In this document: in pieces, positions 40,344 through 50,793 of the stretch | Layout of the letters: the number at the start of each line of letters is the position of its first letter | Position numbering within the stretch: position 1 is the stretch's first letter | From: Poseidonibacter lekithochrous | GTDB taxonomy: Bacteria > Campylobacterota > Campylobacteria > Campylobacterales > Arcobacteraceae | DNA: 64,000 nucleotides | Reading direction: 5' to 3' | Assembly (NCBI RefSeq): GCF_018861145.1 | Contig: NZ_JAHKQT010000001.1 | Span: forward strand, 37,093-101,092 | Made by a program: the position numbers and the translations under genes | Notes under the pieces: generated by a model | The model's input: the letters and a program-made list of their open reading frames with translations, nothing else | Told to the model about the DNA's origin: nothing | The model's database searches: none

Positions 40344-43175
40344 CTATGCTCTTGCTACCTGACATAATCCACCCTTAGTTTCAGGAATTTGAGTAACAAT
40401 GTCATAACCGTAGTTACTAACAGTATTTGCACTCTCACCTATTGCATAAGGAGCAGTTCCATCAGGATACTTATGTAGTAAACTCTCACCTTCCAATACA
40501 CCAGCAAAGTGGAAAGGAATAAATATTCTATCAGGTGTTACTGAATATGAATAATGTGCTTTTACTTTAATTTTAGTTCCTTGAGGTGAATGAATCCACA
40601 TCATTGAACCATCTCTAATTCCATGTTTACCAGCTAAATCTGGATTAATATCACAGAACATTTCTGGTGTTAATTTTGCTAAATACTTAGATGCTCTATT
40701 TTCCATACCAGCACCATTCATATTAACAAGTCTTCCTGTAACTAAGTTAATAGGGAAGTCTTTTGCCCAATCTTGTTTAGATTGTTCAGAAATATATCTC
40801 GTATCAACTCTCCAGTGATTTGGCTTATCAGCAAAACTTGGATAGTCTTTTGTTAAATCTGTTCGAGGTGTGTGTAATGGTTCCCTATGTTTAGGAATCT
40901 CATCTTCCCATCCCCATACTTTTGCTCTTGCTTTTGCATTTCCATAAGGAGCTATTCCAGCTTCCATACATTTTTCAGCAATAATATCAGATGTATCAAC
41001 TTTCCAGTTTTTACCAATTTTTGACTTTTCATCTTCTGTTAAAGTTATTCCTAAAACAGCTTCAATATTGTCTTTATTTATCTCAGGATATCCATCTTTG
41101 TTATTTGAACCTATTGGTGCACTACCTTTAGCAGCTAATAAATCTTCACCATCACGTTCCATACCAAATCTATTTCTGAATCCCATACCACCTTCTTTAA
41201 CAGGTCTATTAATGTTATATAACACTGGGCTTCCTGAATGAGATTCTGTCCAACAAGGCCATGGTAAACCATAGTACTCACCAGCCATTTCTCCATATCC
41301 TCTTAAAGATACTTCATCAAACATATGCCAGTTTTTCTGATGTTTCTTTAATCTTTCAGCTGTCCAACCTGTTAATCCAATAGTTTTGATGATTCTAGCC
41401 ATCTCATCTGTTGCATCTTCTGGCCAAGTGAAGTCTTTTTTATTTTCCTTCATTTTCATACCAGCTGTAAATTCATCATAAAAACCTAGTCTTTTTGCTA
41501 ATTCAAACATGATATCTTGATCTGTTTTACATTCATACATTGGCTCTACAACTTTCTCTCTCCATTGAGCAGATCTGTTTGTAGCCGTTACTGAACCACT
41601 AGTTTCAAACTGAGTAGTTGCTGGTAAAATATAAACATCATTTTGTTTATCAGTTAAAATAGCACCCTCATTAACAAATGGATCACAGAATACTGCAAGA
41701 TCTAAGTTATCTAAAGCTTCTTTTACTTTTTTAGTTTGAGCAGTTGATGTAATACCATTACCCATTACTAATAGAGCTTTTAATCTAGTCCCAGCATTGT
41801 GAATAGCATCTTCACCTGGATTTTCACCAAGTACTCCAGCCCACCATCTAGCTAATGTAAAACCTTTTTTACCCATCCATGATGGATCTTTAAATCTTCC
41901 TTGAAGCCAATCAAAATCAACTCCCCATGAAGAAGCAAAGTACTTCCAAGAACCTTCACTTAAACCATAATATCCAGGTAAAGAATCAGCTAAACAACCG
42001 AAATCTGTAGCACCTTGAACATTATCGTGACCTCTAAGAATATTAGTTCCACCACCTTCAACACCCATATTACCAAGTGCTAACTGTAAAATTGGAGCCA
42101 TTCTAGTATTAGATGTCCCATTTGAATGTTGCGTTAATCCCATAGCCCAAATTAATGTACCTGGTGTATTTTGTGCATAATGCTTAGTAATTTGTACAAT
42201 TAAATCAGCATCAACACCTGTTACATCTGCAACTCTTTCAATCGGCCAGTTCTTAGCCTCTTCCATAATATCTTTCATTCCGAAAACTCTATCATTGATA
42301 AAGTTTTTATCATGCCACCCATTTTCAAAAATGATTTTTAACATTCCATACATAAATGGAATATCAGTACCAGGTCTGATTTGTGCATAATAGTCTGCTT
42401 TTGCAGCAGTTTTAGTAAATCTAGGATCTACTACAATTATTTTAGTGTTATTTCTTTCTTTTGCTTTTAAGAAATGTTGGAACCCTACTGGATGATTTAC
42501 TGCTGGATTTGCTCCAAAAATAATTATCGCTTTAGAATTTTGTATATCTCCTAAAGAATTTGTCATAGCACCATAACCCCATGTGTTTGCCACCCCGGCA
42601 ACTGTTGAGCTATGTCAAATTCTAGCTTGGTGATCTATATTATTAGTTCCAAACATTGCAGCAAATTTTCTGTAATAATATGATTGCTCATTACTGAATT
42701 TTGCTGATCCTAAAAACATTGTTGAATCTGGACCATCTTTTTGTCTAAGGTCTTCAAGTTTAGAAGCAATACCGTCTAAGGCTTCATCCCAAGAAATTCT
42801 TTTCCATTGACCATCTTTTTTCACCATCGGATGTTTAAGACGTACTTCAGATCTAACCATATCAATCATATCAGCACCTTTACAACAGTGCCCTCCAAGT
42901 GATACAGGATGATCTTGAGCAACTTCTTGTCTTACCCACACACCATTTTGTACTTCTGCTATTACACCACAACCTACAGAACAAGCTGTACAAACAGTTT
43001 TAACTGTTTTTGAACCAGGGAATGGATTTTTAATCTCTTCCTCTGTAGCTTTTCTAGTTGCTTCTGTACTAGCAAAAGAAGATGTTACTCCAAATGCAGT
43101 AGCTACTGCAGCCATTTTCATAAATGACCGACGTCCAACTTTTGCATTTAGAGTTTCATATGTATTTGCTGACAT
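40344..43175 (-). CDS. fdhA: Formate dehydrogenase catalytic subunit, selenocysteine-containing
   Basis: One 943-residue protein read through UGA at 42615-42617 (Sec187); naive translation splits it in two. AAGGAGTAAT precedes the ATG. A Tat signal (GRRSFMKMA, residues 14-22) sends it to the periplasm. The [4Fe-4S] ligands are C62, C65, C69 and C97 (CTACSVGC...HCCKG). Sec lies in ARIUHSSTVAG, followed by the family motif NTWGYGAMTN. The C-terminal part is the molybdopterin-dinucleotide-binding domain. It oxidises formate to CO2, with molybdenum or tungsten bound by the Sec. A SECIS hairpin follows the UGA. Confidence 0.96.
42587..42617 (-). promoter_or_regulatory. Bacterial SECIS element of fdhA
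   Basis: After the UGA at 42617-42615, RNA nucleotides 17-31 form TTGCC / GGCAA around a GGGGT loop. The loop lies 22-26 nucleotides downstream of the U, the distance SelB needs, with G residues as in E. coli fdhF. Confidence 0.72.
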
Positions 43176-43188
43176 ACATTACTCCTTT

Positions 43189-43401
43189 TTATTTTGCTTT
43201 CTTGTAATATTCTTCCCAAGTAGCACTTTTTTTGTATAAAATCTCTTTTTTAGTAGAGCTTCCTACAACAACACCATTATTTTCATCACCTTGAACTGAT
43301 GAACTACCAGTTGCAGCCAATACACTAGTACCTGCAACCGCGGCAGCACCTGCTGCGACAATTGCTGTTTTCTTCGCAAAATTTCTTCTACTTTCTTGCA
43401 C
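43189..43401 (-). CDS. Small Tat-exported formate dehydrogenase accessory protein
   Basis: A 70-residue protein with a twin-arginine leader (ESRRNFAKKT, residues 3-12, then an alanine-rich segment to about residue 30). The mature part ends SATWEEYYKKAK. An equivalent small Tat protein precedes fdhA in the Campylobacter jejuni formate dehydrogenase locus. GGAGG precedes the start. Probably a small subunit or assembly factor. Confidence 0.82.
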   Translation of the reverse strand: MQESRRNFAKKTAIVAAGAAAVAGTSVLAATGSSSVQGDENNGVVVGSSTKKEILYKKSATWEEYYKKAK

Positions 43402-43437
43402 GACTGACCTCCTTATAGAAATTAAGCCCCTGAATTA

Positions 43438-43479
43438 GAGACTTTAATAAAAAAACAATTATTCTTTTATTAAAGCCTC
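43438..43479. repeat. Intergenic hairpin between the TorD-like gene and the Tat protein gene
   Basis: CTTTAATAAAA (43442-43452) pairs with TTTTATTAAAG (43465-43475), extended by GAG/CTC beyond one mismatch. It may attenuate or process the transcript between accessory and structural genes. Confidence 0.55.
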
Positions 43480-43497
43480 TATAGGACTTTTAATCAA

Positions 43498-44274
43498 TTA
43501 AATATCAGTTTCCATTGCAGTAACTGTATCAACTGGACCGTGATAGATTTCTTCTTTCTTAGGTCCTTGTTCTCTTAAAGCTTTATTTTTAGCTCTTCGT
43601 TCTAATTCTTCATCAGAAATTGTCTCTGCTTTCACTACTTTTTCAATTTTTTCTTTAGGTTTTGGTTTAGATACTTCTAAATATAACCTTTCAAATTCAG
43701 CAAAAGAGTGTAAAACAATCATTAACTGAGTATATATTTTAGCACTTTTATGTTCATAAATTTCTTTGGCAAATTCATCAACAAAATCATTTAAAATTTG
43801 AGAGAAGATGCAATGAACAGTATTTTCATACTCCTTCTCACCATTTGCTATTTTATCACATAATTCCGCCATAAAAGAAAAAATAAAACCAACTGAATCC
43901 TCATAATCAAAGAATTTTTTTTCATCACGTCTAAGTTTTGTTTTTGCAACAAATTGAATCATCTCAACTCTTTTTTTACCAGATTCAACTCCTTCATCAT
44001 AATATGAAGCAGTAAGTCTTATCTTTTTATGAAGAGGACTATGAAATAAATCATCAAATTCTTGAACTAAAACAACATTTGAACTTGGATCTAATATATT
44101 TGAAATTTCTGATAAAGCTTTTCCTGATTCAACATCAAGAGGACTTTCTTTTAAAATATTAATTAATCTTACTAATTCAAAATAGTTCTCACTTTTAGAT
44201 GAAACAATAAAAAAGTTAGCAAATAAATTATAGTAAAGAGCTCTTGCTTTGTTTATTGAATTATTATCTTTCAT
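43498..44274 (-). CDS. TorD/DmsD-family chaperone for formate dehydrogenase
   Basis: A 258-residue TorD-family helical chaperone. The core spans about residues 8-200 with DDLFHSPLHKKIRLTASYYD (64-83) and the conserved-region tail FAEFERLYLE. The last 50 residues form a charged extension (PKPKEKIEKVVKAE...). Such chaperones hold the Tat leader of the catalytic subunit while cofactor is inserted. It overlaps the preceding ferredoxin gene by one codon position (TAATG). Confidence 0.85.
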   Translation of the reverse strand: MKDNNSINKARALYYNLFANFFIVSSKSENYFELVRLINILKESPLDVESGKALSEISNILDPSSNVVLVQEFDDLFHSPLHKKIRLTASYYDEGVESGKKRVEMIQFVAKTKLRRDEKKFFDYEDSVGFIFSFMAELCDKIANGEKEYENTVHCIFSQILNDFVDEFAKEIYEHKSAKIYTQLMIVLHSFAEFERLYLEVSKPKPKEKIEKVVKAETISDEELERRAKNKALREQGPKKEEIYHGPVDTVTAMETDI

Positions 44275-45962
44275 TAGGCAGTTCCTTTATTTTTTTGGTC
44301 ATAATAGTTTTGCATCATAATTTTTGGTTTACAATCAGCACAGCAGTATAAAGATCTTTCTTTCACTGGATCATGTGCAAAAATTGGACCCATCATATTA
44401 GCTATTTTTGTAACAGCTTTTGTAGTTGCAAACTCAACTCCACACTCAACACATGCAAATAACTCATCCTGTGCAAGAATACTTTCTTTAAACCAAGTTG
44501 GCTCTAATTTTATAACATCTCGCTCAATTGTTAAACAATCAGTTTCCGGACATGAAACCTCACAATAACCACATGATGTACATAAACTTGGATTTAATCT
44601 TAAAGTATTATCACTTGCATCTGCTTGTAAGGCATCCACGTTACATGCCCCTACACAAACAAGACATAAGGTACATTTGTCTTCATTTACTTTTACAAGT
44701 CCATAATGTACATGTTCACCAGTTTTAACCTCACCTAAATCCTCATCCCCTACAATTTTTTGTAATCTATGAGAAAAAATTTCTCTTTTTTTAAGAGTAT
44801 CTTGATTGAAATTAAACTGTGAGCCTTCAATAAATGAAACTTCATCTAGTGCTTTAATTAATTCTTCTTCAGTCATTGCAACTAAAATTGCATCTTTACC
44901 ATATTTAGCTTGGTAAATATCATTTACTATTCGAATAGCATCTCCAGAACCTTTTGAAATAAAGTCTGAATAGAAAATCACTTGAGAACCTGAAATTTGA
45001 AGTAAAGTTAAAAATGAAGCTTCATGTAAAAATTTTTCACCTTCAATTGCGAAAGGTAAAACATTTTCTTTTAATGGAACCTCTAAAGAACTCATATTCA
45101 TTTTCTCTGGAACTATTAAAGGATGAGTTTCTTCATAAAACTTACTCATCTCAAATAAAGATTCTTTATTTGATGGAGCATAATCTATTGCACCACTTGG
45201 ACATACTGAAACACATCCTCCACAGCCATGACAGTCAATTTGAGAGAAACCTAAAGTTTTTGTTTCATCATCTTTTGTAATAGCAACTGTGGGACAAACT
45301 TCTTCACACTTAGAACAAATTTCCTCTCTTCTTTCATGATACTGACAAATACTATGGTCGTAAGTAGTAAATTTTTTATATGAATAAGAATTTATATTTT
45401 CTTTTAAAGTCTTTACAACTTCTTCTACACTTGATAAGTTAGGATCAAATGTTCCACTTTGATTTAATCCAATTTGCTTAGCATCAAACCAAACAATTTG
45501 AGATACATTTAAAGTAACATCTTTACCTTCATCATCAACAATTACAGATAAATTTCCAATATGTCCAGAAATTTCTTTTATTATCTCTTCTTTAACAGAA
45601 AACAATTCAAAATCATCTGCTTGTATTTCATTTGTAAAAGCTTCATACTCTTCTTGTGAGTTAGCAACAAGTAATAATTGTTTTGATACTTCTTCTTCAT
45701 ATGAGATATCTTGTGCAAAATCATATTTAGTTGCTGCAATTTCATAAAGTTTTAATACATTTTCAATTTTTGCAGAAACTGAATCATTTGAATTTTTAAT
45801 ATAAAAATCAATTTCATCAGCATTTAACTCTGATTCTACTTCTTTTGTATTTGAAATTAAAAAGTTTTTTTCTTTTGTCTCATTAATATCAGTAGTAACT
45901 AAAATCTCTTCACTAATTGGGAAGTCTAGTCCTTTTTGATTATAATATATAAATTCTTGCAT
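44274..45962 (-). CDS. Multi-cluster ferredoxin-domain protein of the fdh operon
   Basis: A 562-residue cytosolic protein. ATG at 45962 begins MQEFIYYNQKGLDFPISEE; the longer frame is noncoding. From about residue 205 it has CSKCEEVCP and CHGCGGCVSVCPSGAIDY, later CTLCLVCVGACN and CTSCGYCEVSCPETDC, together four [4Fe-4S] motifs. The C-terminus has CVECGVEF and CCADCKPK, a zinc-ribbon-like pair. First gene of the fdh transcript. Possibly an electron carrier between the FDH pathway and cytosolic acceptors. Confidence 0.85.
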   Translation of the reverse strand: MQEFIYYNQKGLDFPISEEILVTTDINETKEKNFLISNTKEVESELNADEIDFYIKNSNDSVSAKIENVLKLYEIAATKYDFAQDISYEEEVSKQLLLVANSQEEYEAFTNEIQADDFELFSVKEEIIKEISGHIGNLSVIVDDEGKDVTLNVSQIVWFDAKQIGLNQSGTFDPNLSSVEEVVKTLKENINSYSYKKFTTYDHSICQYHERREEICSKCEEVCPTVAITKDDETKTLGFSQIDCHGCGGCVSVCPSGAIDYAPSNKESLFEMSKFYEETHPLIVPEKMNMSSLEVPLKENVLPFAIEGEKFLHEASFLTLLQISGSQVIFYSDFISKGSGDAIRIVNDIYQAKYGKDAILVAMTEEELIKALDEVSFIEGSQFNFNQDTLKKREIFSHRLQKIVGDEDLGEVKTGEHVHYGLVKVNEDKCTLCLVCVGACNVDALQADASDNTLRLNPSLCTSCGYCEVSCPETDCLTIERDVIKLEPTWFKESILAQDELFACVECGVEFATTKAVTKIANMMGPIFAHDPVKERSLYCCADCKPKIMMQNYYDQKNKGTA

Positions 45963-46080
45963 ATAACATGCCTTTTTGGTCAATAATATTTTACCTAATA
46001 ATATATGTATAAAAGTTAAACAAGGCTTAAAGGTTACAAAGTATTTTAACAAGTATTTAAGAACTGTTACTTTTAACCTC

Positions 46081-46105
46081 TATAAAAAAATTAAATTTTT
46101 TTATA
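46081..46105. repeat. A/T palindrome between divergent fdh and sensor genes
   Basis: TATAAAAAAA and TTTTTTTATA pair perfectly around TTAAA, in the 190-base divergent region between 45963 and 46153. It lies in the promoter zone for both directions and might be a regulator site, or just A/T-rich promoter DNA. Confidence 0.4.
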
Positions 46106-46153
46106 AGTAAAATATTAAAGCCATTTATTGATGATTTTTTAGTAAACTACATT

Positions 46154-47302
46154 ATGATTAAACGTATACCAATATTACTTTTTATTTTTGCATTAATTTA
46201 TATTTACTTTAAAGATGAAACTTTTACTAGTAATAAGATAACTATAGGTGCATCTATTCCCCAAACAGGAATTATAAAAACGTGGGGTGACTCAGTAACT
46301 GCTGGTGCAAACTCTTATTTTAAATATGCAAATGAAAATAATATCTTAGATAGAAAGAAAATAAACTTTTTGATTTATGATGATAAGTATGAACCAGAAC
46401 TAGCAAGTGATAATGCAGAAAAACTTGTATTTCAAGATAAAGCATTTGCACTTTTTGGTTTTGTGGGAACTCCTACAGTAAAAAGTGTTTTGCCTTTATT
46501 ATATGATGAAAACATTCCTTTTTTTGGTGCTTTTACAGGAGCCTCTTTCTTAAGAAATACCAACAATAAAAATTTTGTAAATTTTAGAAGTTCCTATGAA
46601 GAAGAAATTGAAGCTATAGTTAAACATTTATATAAAAATAACGGTCTTACTAGAATTGCAGTATTTTATCAAAATGATGATTATGGAGAAGAAGGTTATA
46701 TATCATTAATCAACTCTTTAAAAAAAAGAGAGCTATCTTTAGTTGCAGAAGGCTCATATAAAAGAAATACATTTTCTATAAACCATGCTTTTAATGAGAT
46801 AAAAGATGCAAGTCCTGAAGCTATTATAATGGTTGGAGCTTATAAAACGAATTCCTTATTTATCAAAAAAGCAAAAGAAAATGAGAAGTTAAAAAATACT
46901 ATATTTTGTAATCTTTCTTTTGGAGATGCAAATTCTATGATTAAAGAATTAAAAAAACAAAAAACGAATACGGATAACCTTTTATTTTCACAAGTTGTAC
47001 CTAATTATATAAATACTGATATCCCAGCGATACAAGAATATCAAACATTAATGAAAAAGTATTATCCTAAGCAAGAATTAGGTTTTATATCACTTGAGGC
47101 ATTTTTATCTGCAAAAGTTTTAGTAAAAGCTATTCAAAGAATACAAGGTGATATGACAAGAGAAAAGCTTCTTAAAAGTTTGAAAAATCTTCCATATAAT
47201 ACTTTAAAAGGATTTTATATAAACTTTAGAAATACACAACTTCTAAACAAAGTTTATTTATTTCATTATAAAAACCCTAGATTTGAAAAGATAGAAGACT
47301 AA
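46154..47302 (+). CDS. Periplasmic ligand-binding protein (branched-chain amino-acid type fold)
   Basis: A 382-residue binding protein of the Peripla_BP_6 class with an N-terminal hydrophobic leader (residues 1-20). Characteristic text: KITIGASIPQTGIIKTWGDS (28-47), the ALFGFVGTPTVKSVLPLL loop, and RIAVFYQNDDYGEEG. It has no ABC partner genes; instead it lies one base before a histidine kinase gene. It therefore probably presents a ligand to the kinase. Confidence 0.85.
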   Translation: MIKRIPILLFIFALIYIYFKDETFTSNKITIGASIPQTGIIKTWGDSVTAGANSYFKYANENNILDRKKINFLIYDDKYEPELASDNAEKLVFQDKAFALFGFVGTPTVKSVLPLLYDENIPFFGAFTGASFLRNTNNKNFVNFRSSYEEEIEAIVKHLYKNNGLTRIAVFYQNDDYGEEGYISLINSLKKRELSLVAEGSYKRNTFSINHAFNEIKDASPEAIIMVGAYKTNSLFIKKAKENEKLKNTIFCNLSFGDANSMIKELKKQKTNTDNLLFSQVVPNYINTDIPAIQEYQTLMKKYYPKQELGFISLEAFLSAKVLVKAIQRIQGDMTREKLLKSLKNLPYNTLKGFYINFRNTQLLNKVYLFHYKNPRFEKIED

Positions 47303-47303
47303 A

Positions 47304-48887
47304 ATGAGTTTAAAAAAAATATTTGCTATCTTTGATAATTTAAGTTTCAAGTATAAAACATCTTTTTTAATATTTATTATTGCTGGTGGAATGATTTGTA
47401 TTGTTGTATTATCTCAAGTTTTTACTTTTACAATAAAAGAAGATTTCGATGTTTTATTCGATAATAGAACAAAAACATTAATCAAATTAGAAAATATGAA
47501 AGATACATATAATGTAAATATTCAAGATACTATAAAAGATTTAAAAGAAAAAAACATCACTTATGATCAAGCCAAAGAAGTTTTAGATTTAGCTCAACAG
47601 CTAATTGAAAGAAACTGGAATGAATATAATGAAAATATAAAGAATAAATCAACTCCTTTATTTATCAATACTTTTATTAAAAAGTTTTTTATTAAAGAAG
47701 AAAAATATCATGAAAACAAGTTATTAAAAGAAGCTATAATAAAAAATATTAATAAAAAGTTATTTGAAATAAAAGACACCTTGATTAATTGTAAACTAGG
47801 AGAAGAATATCCTCGTTACACTGATTTAAATTTTAGTATAAATGCTATTTCTATTTATATAACAAGTTTGATTAACTATGATTTATCTCTTGCAATTAAT
47901 GAAAAAAGAAATACTCAAAAAGTTTTTAATACAATTATGATGTTCTCATTTATTTCAATATTTTTAGTATTTTTATTCTCTATTATTCTTACAGTTCTAA
48001 TAATCAATAACGTTAAAAATCTACATAATACTTTAGAGCAAAAAGTAGAAGAAAAAACAAAAGAATTAAAAGAACTAAATAAATATCTTGAAACAAAAGT
48101 TTCAAAAGAAGTAACGCAAAATAGAAAGAAAGATATTATTATGTTTCAGCAAGCAAGACTTGCATCTTTAGGTGAAATGTTAAATAATATTGCTCATCAG
48201 TGGAGACAACCTTTGGGTTCTTTAACTATGATAGTACAAAGTTTTCAGACAAAGATGCTAGTGGGAAAATTAACAAAAGAATTAGTAGATAGAAAAGTTG
48301 AAGACGCCCTATTTTTAGCACAAAACATGTCAAATACTCTTGATGATTTTAAAAACTTTTTTAGTCCCGATAAAACTAGAAGTAAATTTTGTATCAAAAA
48401 TTGTATTGAACACTCTATGCAACTATCTAAATATTTATTAGAACAAGAAAATATAAAAATAAACTTGATAATAAAAGAAGATGTTGAAATAAATACTTTT
48501 TATAATGAACTATCACATGTATTCTTAAATATTATTTCTAATTCTAAAGATGCTTTATGTTCTAATGTTGATAAAGATGATAGAATTATTAAAATAATAA
48601 TACATAAATATAAACAACATGTTATTATAAATATAATTGATAATGGTGGTGGAATTCCAGAAGAGATAAGCACTAAAATTTTTGAGCCTTATTATACGAC
48701 AAAATATAAAAGTGCAGGAACAGGAATTGGTCTTTACATGTCAAAACAAATTGTTGAAAAACATATGAATGGAACAATTTTATATAAAACTGTTACACAT
48801 AAAATAAAAGATAGAAGAAATTTTAATTGTTCCTTATTTACAATTAAAATTCCAATAATAAACGAAGAGGTTATAAATGCAAAATAA
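47304..48887 (+). CDS. Sensor histidine kinase
   Basis: A 527-residue membrane kinase. Helices at about residues 17-40 and 208-235 enclose a periplasmic region of about 170 residues. A coiled coil (about 240-275) leads to the H-box, phosphorylated at H298 in LASLGEMLNNIAHQWRQP, then N box NIISNSKDAL, G1 IIDNGGGIP and G2 GTGIGLYMSK. The gene overlaps the response-regulator gene by 11 bases. Confidence 0.93.
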   Translation: MSLKKIFAIFDNLSFKYKTSFLIFIIAGGMICIVVLSQVFTFTIKEDFDVLFDNRTKTLIKLENMKDTYNVNIQDTIKDLKEKNITYDQAKEVLDLAQQLIERNWNEYNENIKNKSTPLFINTFIKKFFIKEEKYHENKLLKEAIIKNINKKLFEIKDTLINCKLGEEYPRYTDLNFSINAISIYITSLINYDLSLAINEKRNTQKVFNTIMMFSFISIFLVFLFSIILTVLIINNVKNLHNTLEQKVEEKTKELKELNKYLETKVSKEVTQNRKKDIIMFQQARLASLGEMLNNIAHQWRQPLGSLTMIVQSFQTKMLVGKLTKELVDRKVEDALFLAQNMSNTLDDFKNFFSPDKTRSKFCIKNCIEHSMQLSKYLLEQENIKINLIIKEDVEINTFYNELSHVFLNIISNSKDALCSNVDKDDRIIKIIIHKYKQHVIINIIDNGGGIPEEISTKIFEPYYTTKYKSAGTGIGLYMSKQIVEKHMNGTILYKTVTHKIKDRRNFNCSLFTIKIPIINEEVINAK

Positions 48888-49539
48888 TGATTTAAATATT
48901 CTACATGACTTTAATATTTTATATCTAGAAGATGATGAAAACTTATTAAAACATACACATGATGTACTTGAAGATTTTGTTAATAATATATATGCTGTTA
49001 AAACTTCAACAGAAGCAATGGAAATATTACTTAATAAAAAAGTAGATGTAATAATCTCAGATATATTACTTGAAAATGAAAATGGAATTGATTTTTTAAA
49101 ACACATAAGAGAAAAGAATATCTATATTCCTACAATTTTAACAACTGCACATACTGATACAAAATACTTACTTGATGCTATTAAACTAAAAGTTGAAAAC
49201 TATATTGTAAAACCTATTAATATAAAAGAATTACTAAATACTTTACATGACATTTTACTTCCCGTTGTTCAAAAAAAAGAGATTCAAAAAAATATTCATC
49301 TAATTAAAACAATATCTGCTATCACAGATAGTAAGCAAGTAGATATCATAAAATATATAATCAATACTTTAGATAATGAAAACCTTTTTACAGCTTCATA
49401 TACAGATATTATGGAAGATTTTTCTATTTCTAAACCAACTCTTATAAAACTGTTTAAAGAATTAGCAGAAAAGGATATATTAGTAAAAGTAGCTCATAAA
49501 ACTTATAAGTTTAATGAAGCTACTTTAGATAGTATTTAA
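48877..49539 (+). CDS. Response regulator with short HTH-like output
   Basis: A 220-residue regulator. The receiver domain (about 10-125) has the acidic pair EDD (18-20), phospho-acceptor D62 in VDVIISDILLENE, TTAHT and the conserved lysine in IVKPIN. The C-terminal 75 residues include FSISKPTLIKLFKELAEKDI, a winged-helix-like motif distinct from OmpR or NarL outputs. GAGG precedes the start. Its divergent position suggests control of the fdh operon. Confidence 0.88.
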   Translation: MQNNDLNILHDFNILYLEDDENLLKHTHDVLEDFVNNIYAVKTSTEAMEILLNKKVDVIISDILLENENGIDFLKHIREKNIYIPTILTTAHTDTKYLLDAIKLKVENYIVKPINIKELLNTLHDILLPVVQKKEIQKNIHLIKTISAITDSKQVDIIKYIINTLDNENLFTASYTDIMEDFSISKPTLIKLFKELAEKDILVKVAHKTYKFNEATLDSI

Positions 49540-49571
49540 CTTGAAATAAACACAGTTAAATTATATGTAAA

Positions 49572-50147
49572 CTATTTTTGAAACTCTTTTATTAAAACTA
49601 AAAGTTCTGATTCATTTATAGTTACTTCTAAACCATCTTTTTTGATTTTTCCACTTTTCAATTCTTCTAGTGAATTCATAGCATCTAGAATTCTATTATT
49701 TAAGTCGCTTTCTTTAGTGGATATTGATTCATTAGCATTTTCTTCTTTAATCAAAGAATCACTCTGCTTTGCTTCAATAATTACTTGTCCTAAGAGCCTT
49801 TGTTTTAAAGCTTGAATACTCTTTTCTATACCACTTAACATTTCTTCTATTTCTTTTTCTGAATATTCACCTTCTTTAATCTTCTCTTTTAATTCTCTTA
49901 AAAGTTTTTGTAAGGATTCAACTTCATCTTCAGTCATTCCTGTTTTTAATAAAGATATAATATCAGCAAGTAATTCTTCTGAAGTTTTATTTATCTCAGA
50001 AGTAGCACTCTTATCTTCTTTTTTATTATCATAATCATCCATTGTCTCTTGAAATGAAGCAGCGTTATTATTCTCTTCTACTTGACTTGTATTTTTATTA
50101 TTAACTAAAGTAGAATACTCTGCTGTATTATTAGATGTAATTTCCAA
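49572..50147 (-). CDS. Hypothetical coiled-coil protein
   Basis: A 191-residue acidic, low-complexity N-terminus (to about residue 55) then a coiled-coil stretch (about 58-120) rich in E/L/K heptads with LREL, IEEMLSGIEKSIQ. The C-terminus ends ELLVLIKEFQK. No family recognised. It lies just after the gene at 50158 on the same strand, 10 bases apart, and the two are probably co-transcribed. Confidence 0.65.
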   Translation of the reverse strand: MEITSNNTAEYSTLVNNKNTSQVEENNNAASFQETMDDYDNKKEDKSATSEINKTSEELLADIISLLKTGMTEDEVESLQKLLRELKEKIKEGEYSEKEIEEMLSGIEKSIQALKQRLLGQVIIEAKQSDSLIKEENANESISTKESDLNNRILDAMNSLEELKSGKIKKDGLEVTINESELLVLIKEFQK

Positions 50148-50157
50148 AATAAATCCT

Positions 50158-50517
50158 TTAAATTACAGGTTTATCTATTCCAAACTTCTTATACCAATCA
50201 TATGATAATACTATATGATGATTAGCTTCATTGTCCAGACTTTTAAGATATTCGTCATTAGGGTATGTTTTTGATAGTTTTAACCAGATATTAACAGCAA
50301 ATAATAGATGAGCTTTTATATCTTTTGGAACTGGAATATATGGTCTAAAATCTGTAATACCTTCTTTTTCTAATTCAGCTAACTTTTCATCTGAAATATA
50401 ATCTATTGGTGTATTTGTTCTTGGATTTCTAACTATTTTAGCTTCCATATCTTTTTGATATTGAGCATAATCAAATACTTGAACTGGTTCGTAATCTTTA
50501 TTTATAACTTCATTCAT
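50158..50517 (-). CDS. Hypothetical protein
   Basis: A 119-residue soluble protein without a known family. The central segment DFRPYIPVPKDIKAHLLFAV and the end NHHIVLSYDWYKKFGIDKPV are the most structured parts. Same strand as the coiled-coil gene after it. AGAAG precedes the ATG. Confidence 0.65.
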   Translation of the reverse strand: MNEVINKDYEPVQVFDYAQYQKDMEAKIVRNPRTNTPIDYISDEKLAELEKEGITDFRPYIPVPKDIKAHLLFAVNIWLKLSKTYPNDEYLKSLDNEANHHIVLSYDWYKKFGIDKPVI

Positions 50518-50578
50518 TTTAAAACTTCTCTTATGTAATTTTTGCGTATTATAACAATATAATATTTAAAGGAAGAAA

Positions 50579-50791
50579 ATGGCTTATAAAGAATATAAAG
50601 TTATCCATATAATGGAAGGTGGTTTAGGCACTATTATTTTAGGAGCTTCGGGAATTCCAATAAAAGAGATGGAAATAAGATTGAATAGAGAAGCTCAATC
50701 AGGATGGCAAGTAGTTTTTCAAATTGTTGAACAAAAAAGATTTTTATTATTTTGGACAAGAGAAGCTGTTGTCGTAACATTAGGAAGATAA
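50579..50791 (+). CDS. DUF4177-type small protein
   Basis: A 70-residue protein with the DUF4177 pattern: KEYKVIHI at the start, EMEIRLNREAQSGWQVVFQI in the middle and FWTREAVVVTLGR at the end. Start has AAAGGAAG six bases upstream. Function of the family unknown. It is followed two bases later by the TM2-domain gene. Confidence 0.75.
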   Translation: MAYKEYKVIHIMEGGLGTIILGASGIPIKEMEIRLNREAQSGWQVVFQIVEQKRFLLFWTREAVVVTLGR

Positions 50792-50793
50792 AT

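Noticed and set aside
42593-42617. Apparent stop splitting the formate dehydrogenase catalytic subunit into two genes
   Set aside because: The codon is UGA at the conserved selenocysteine position, in frame, with a SECIS hairpin and a Sec insertion system nearby; it is one gene.
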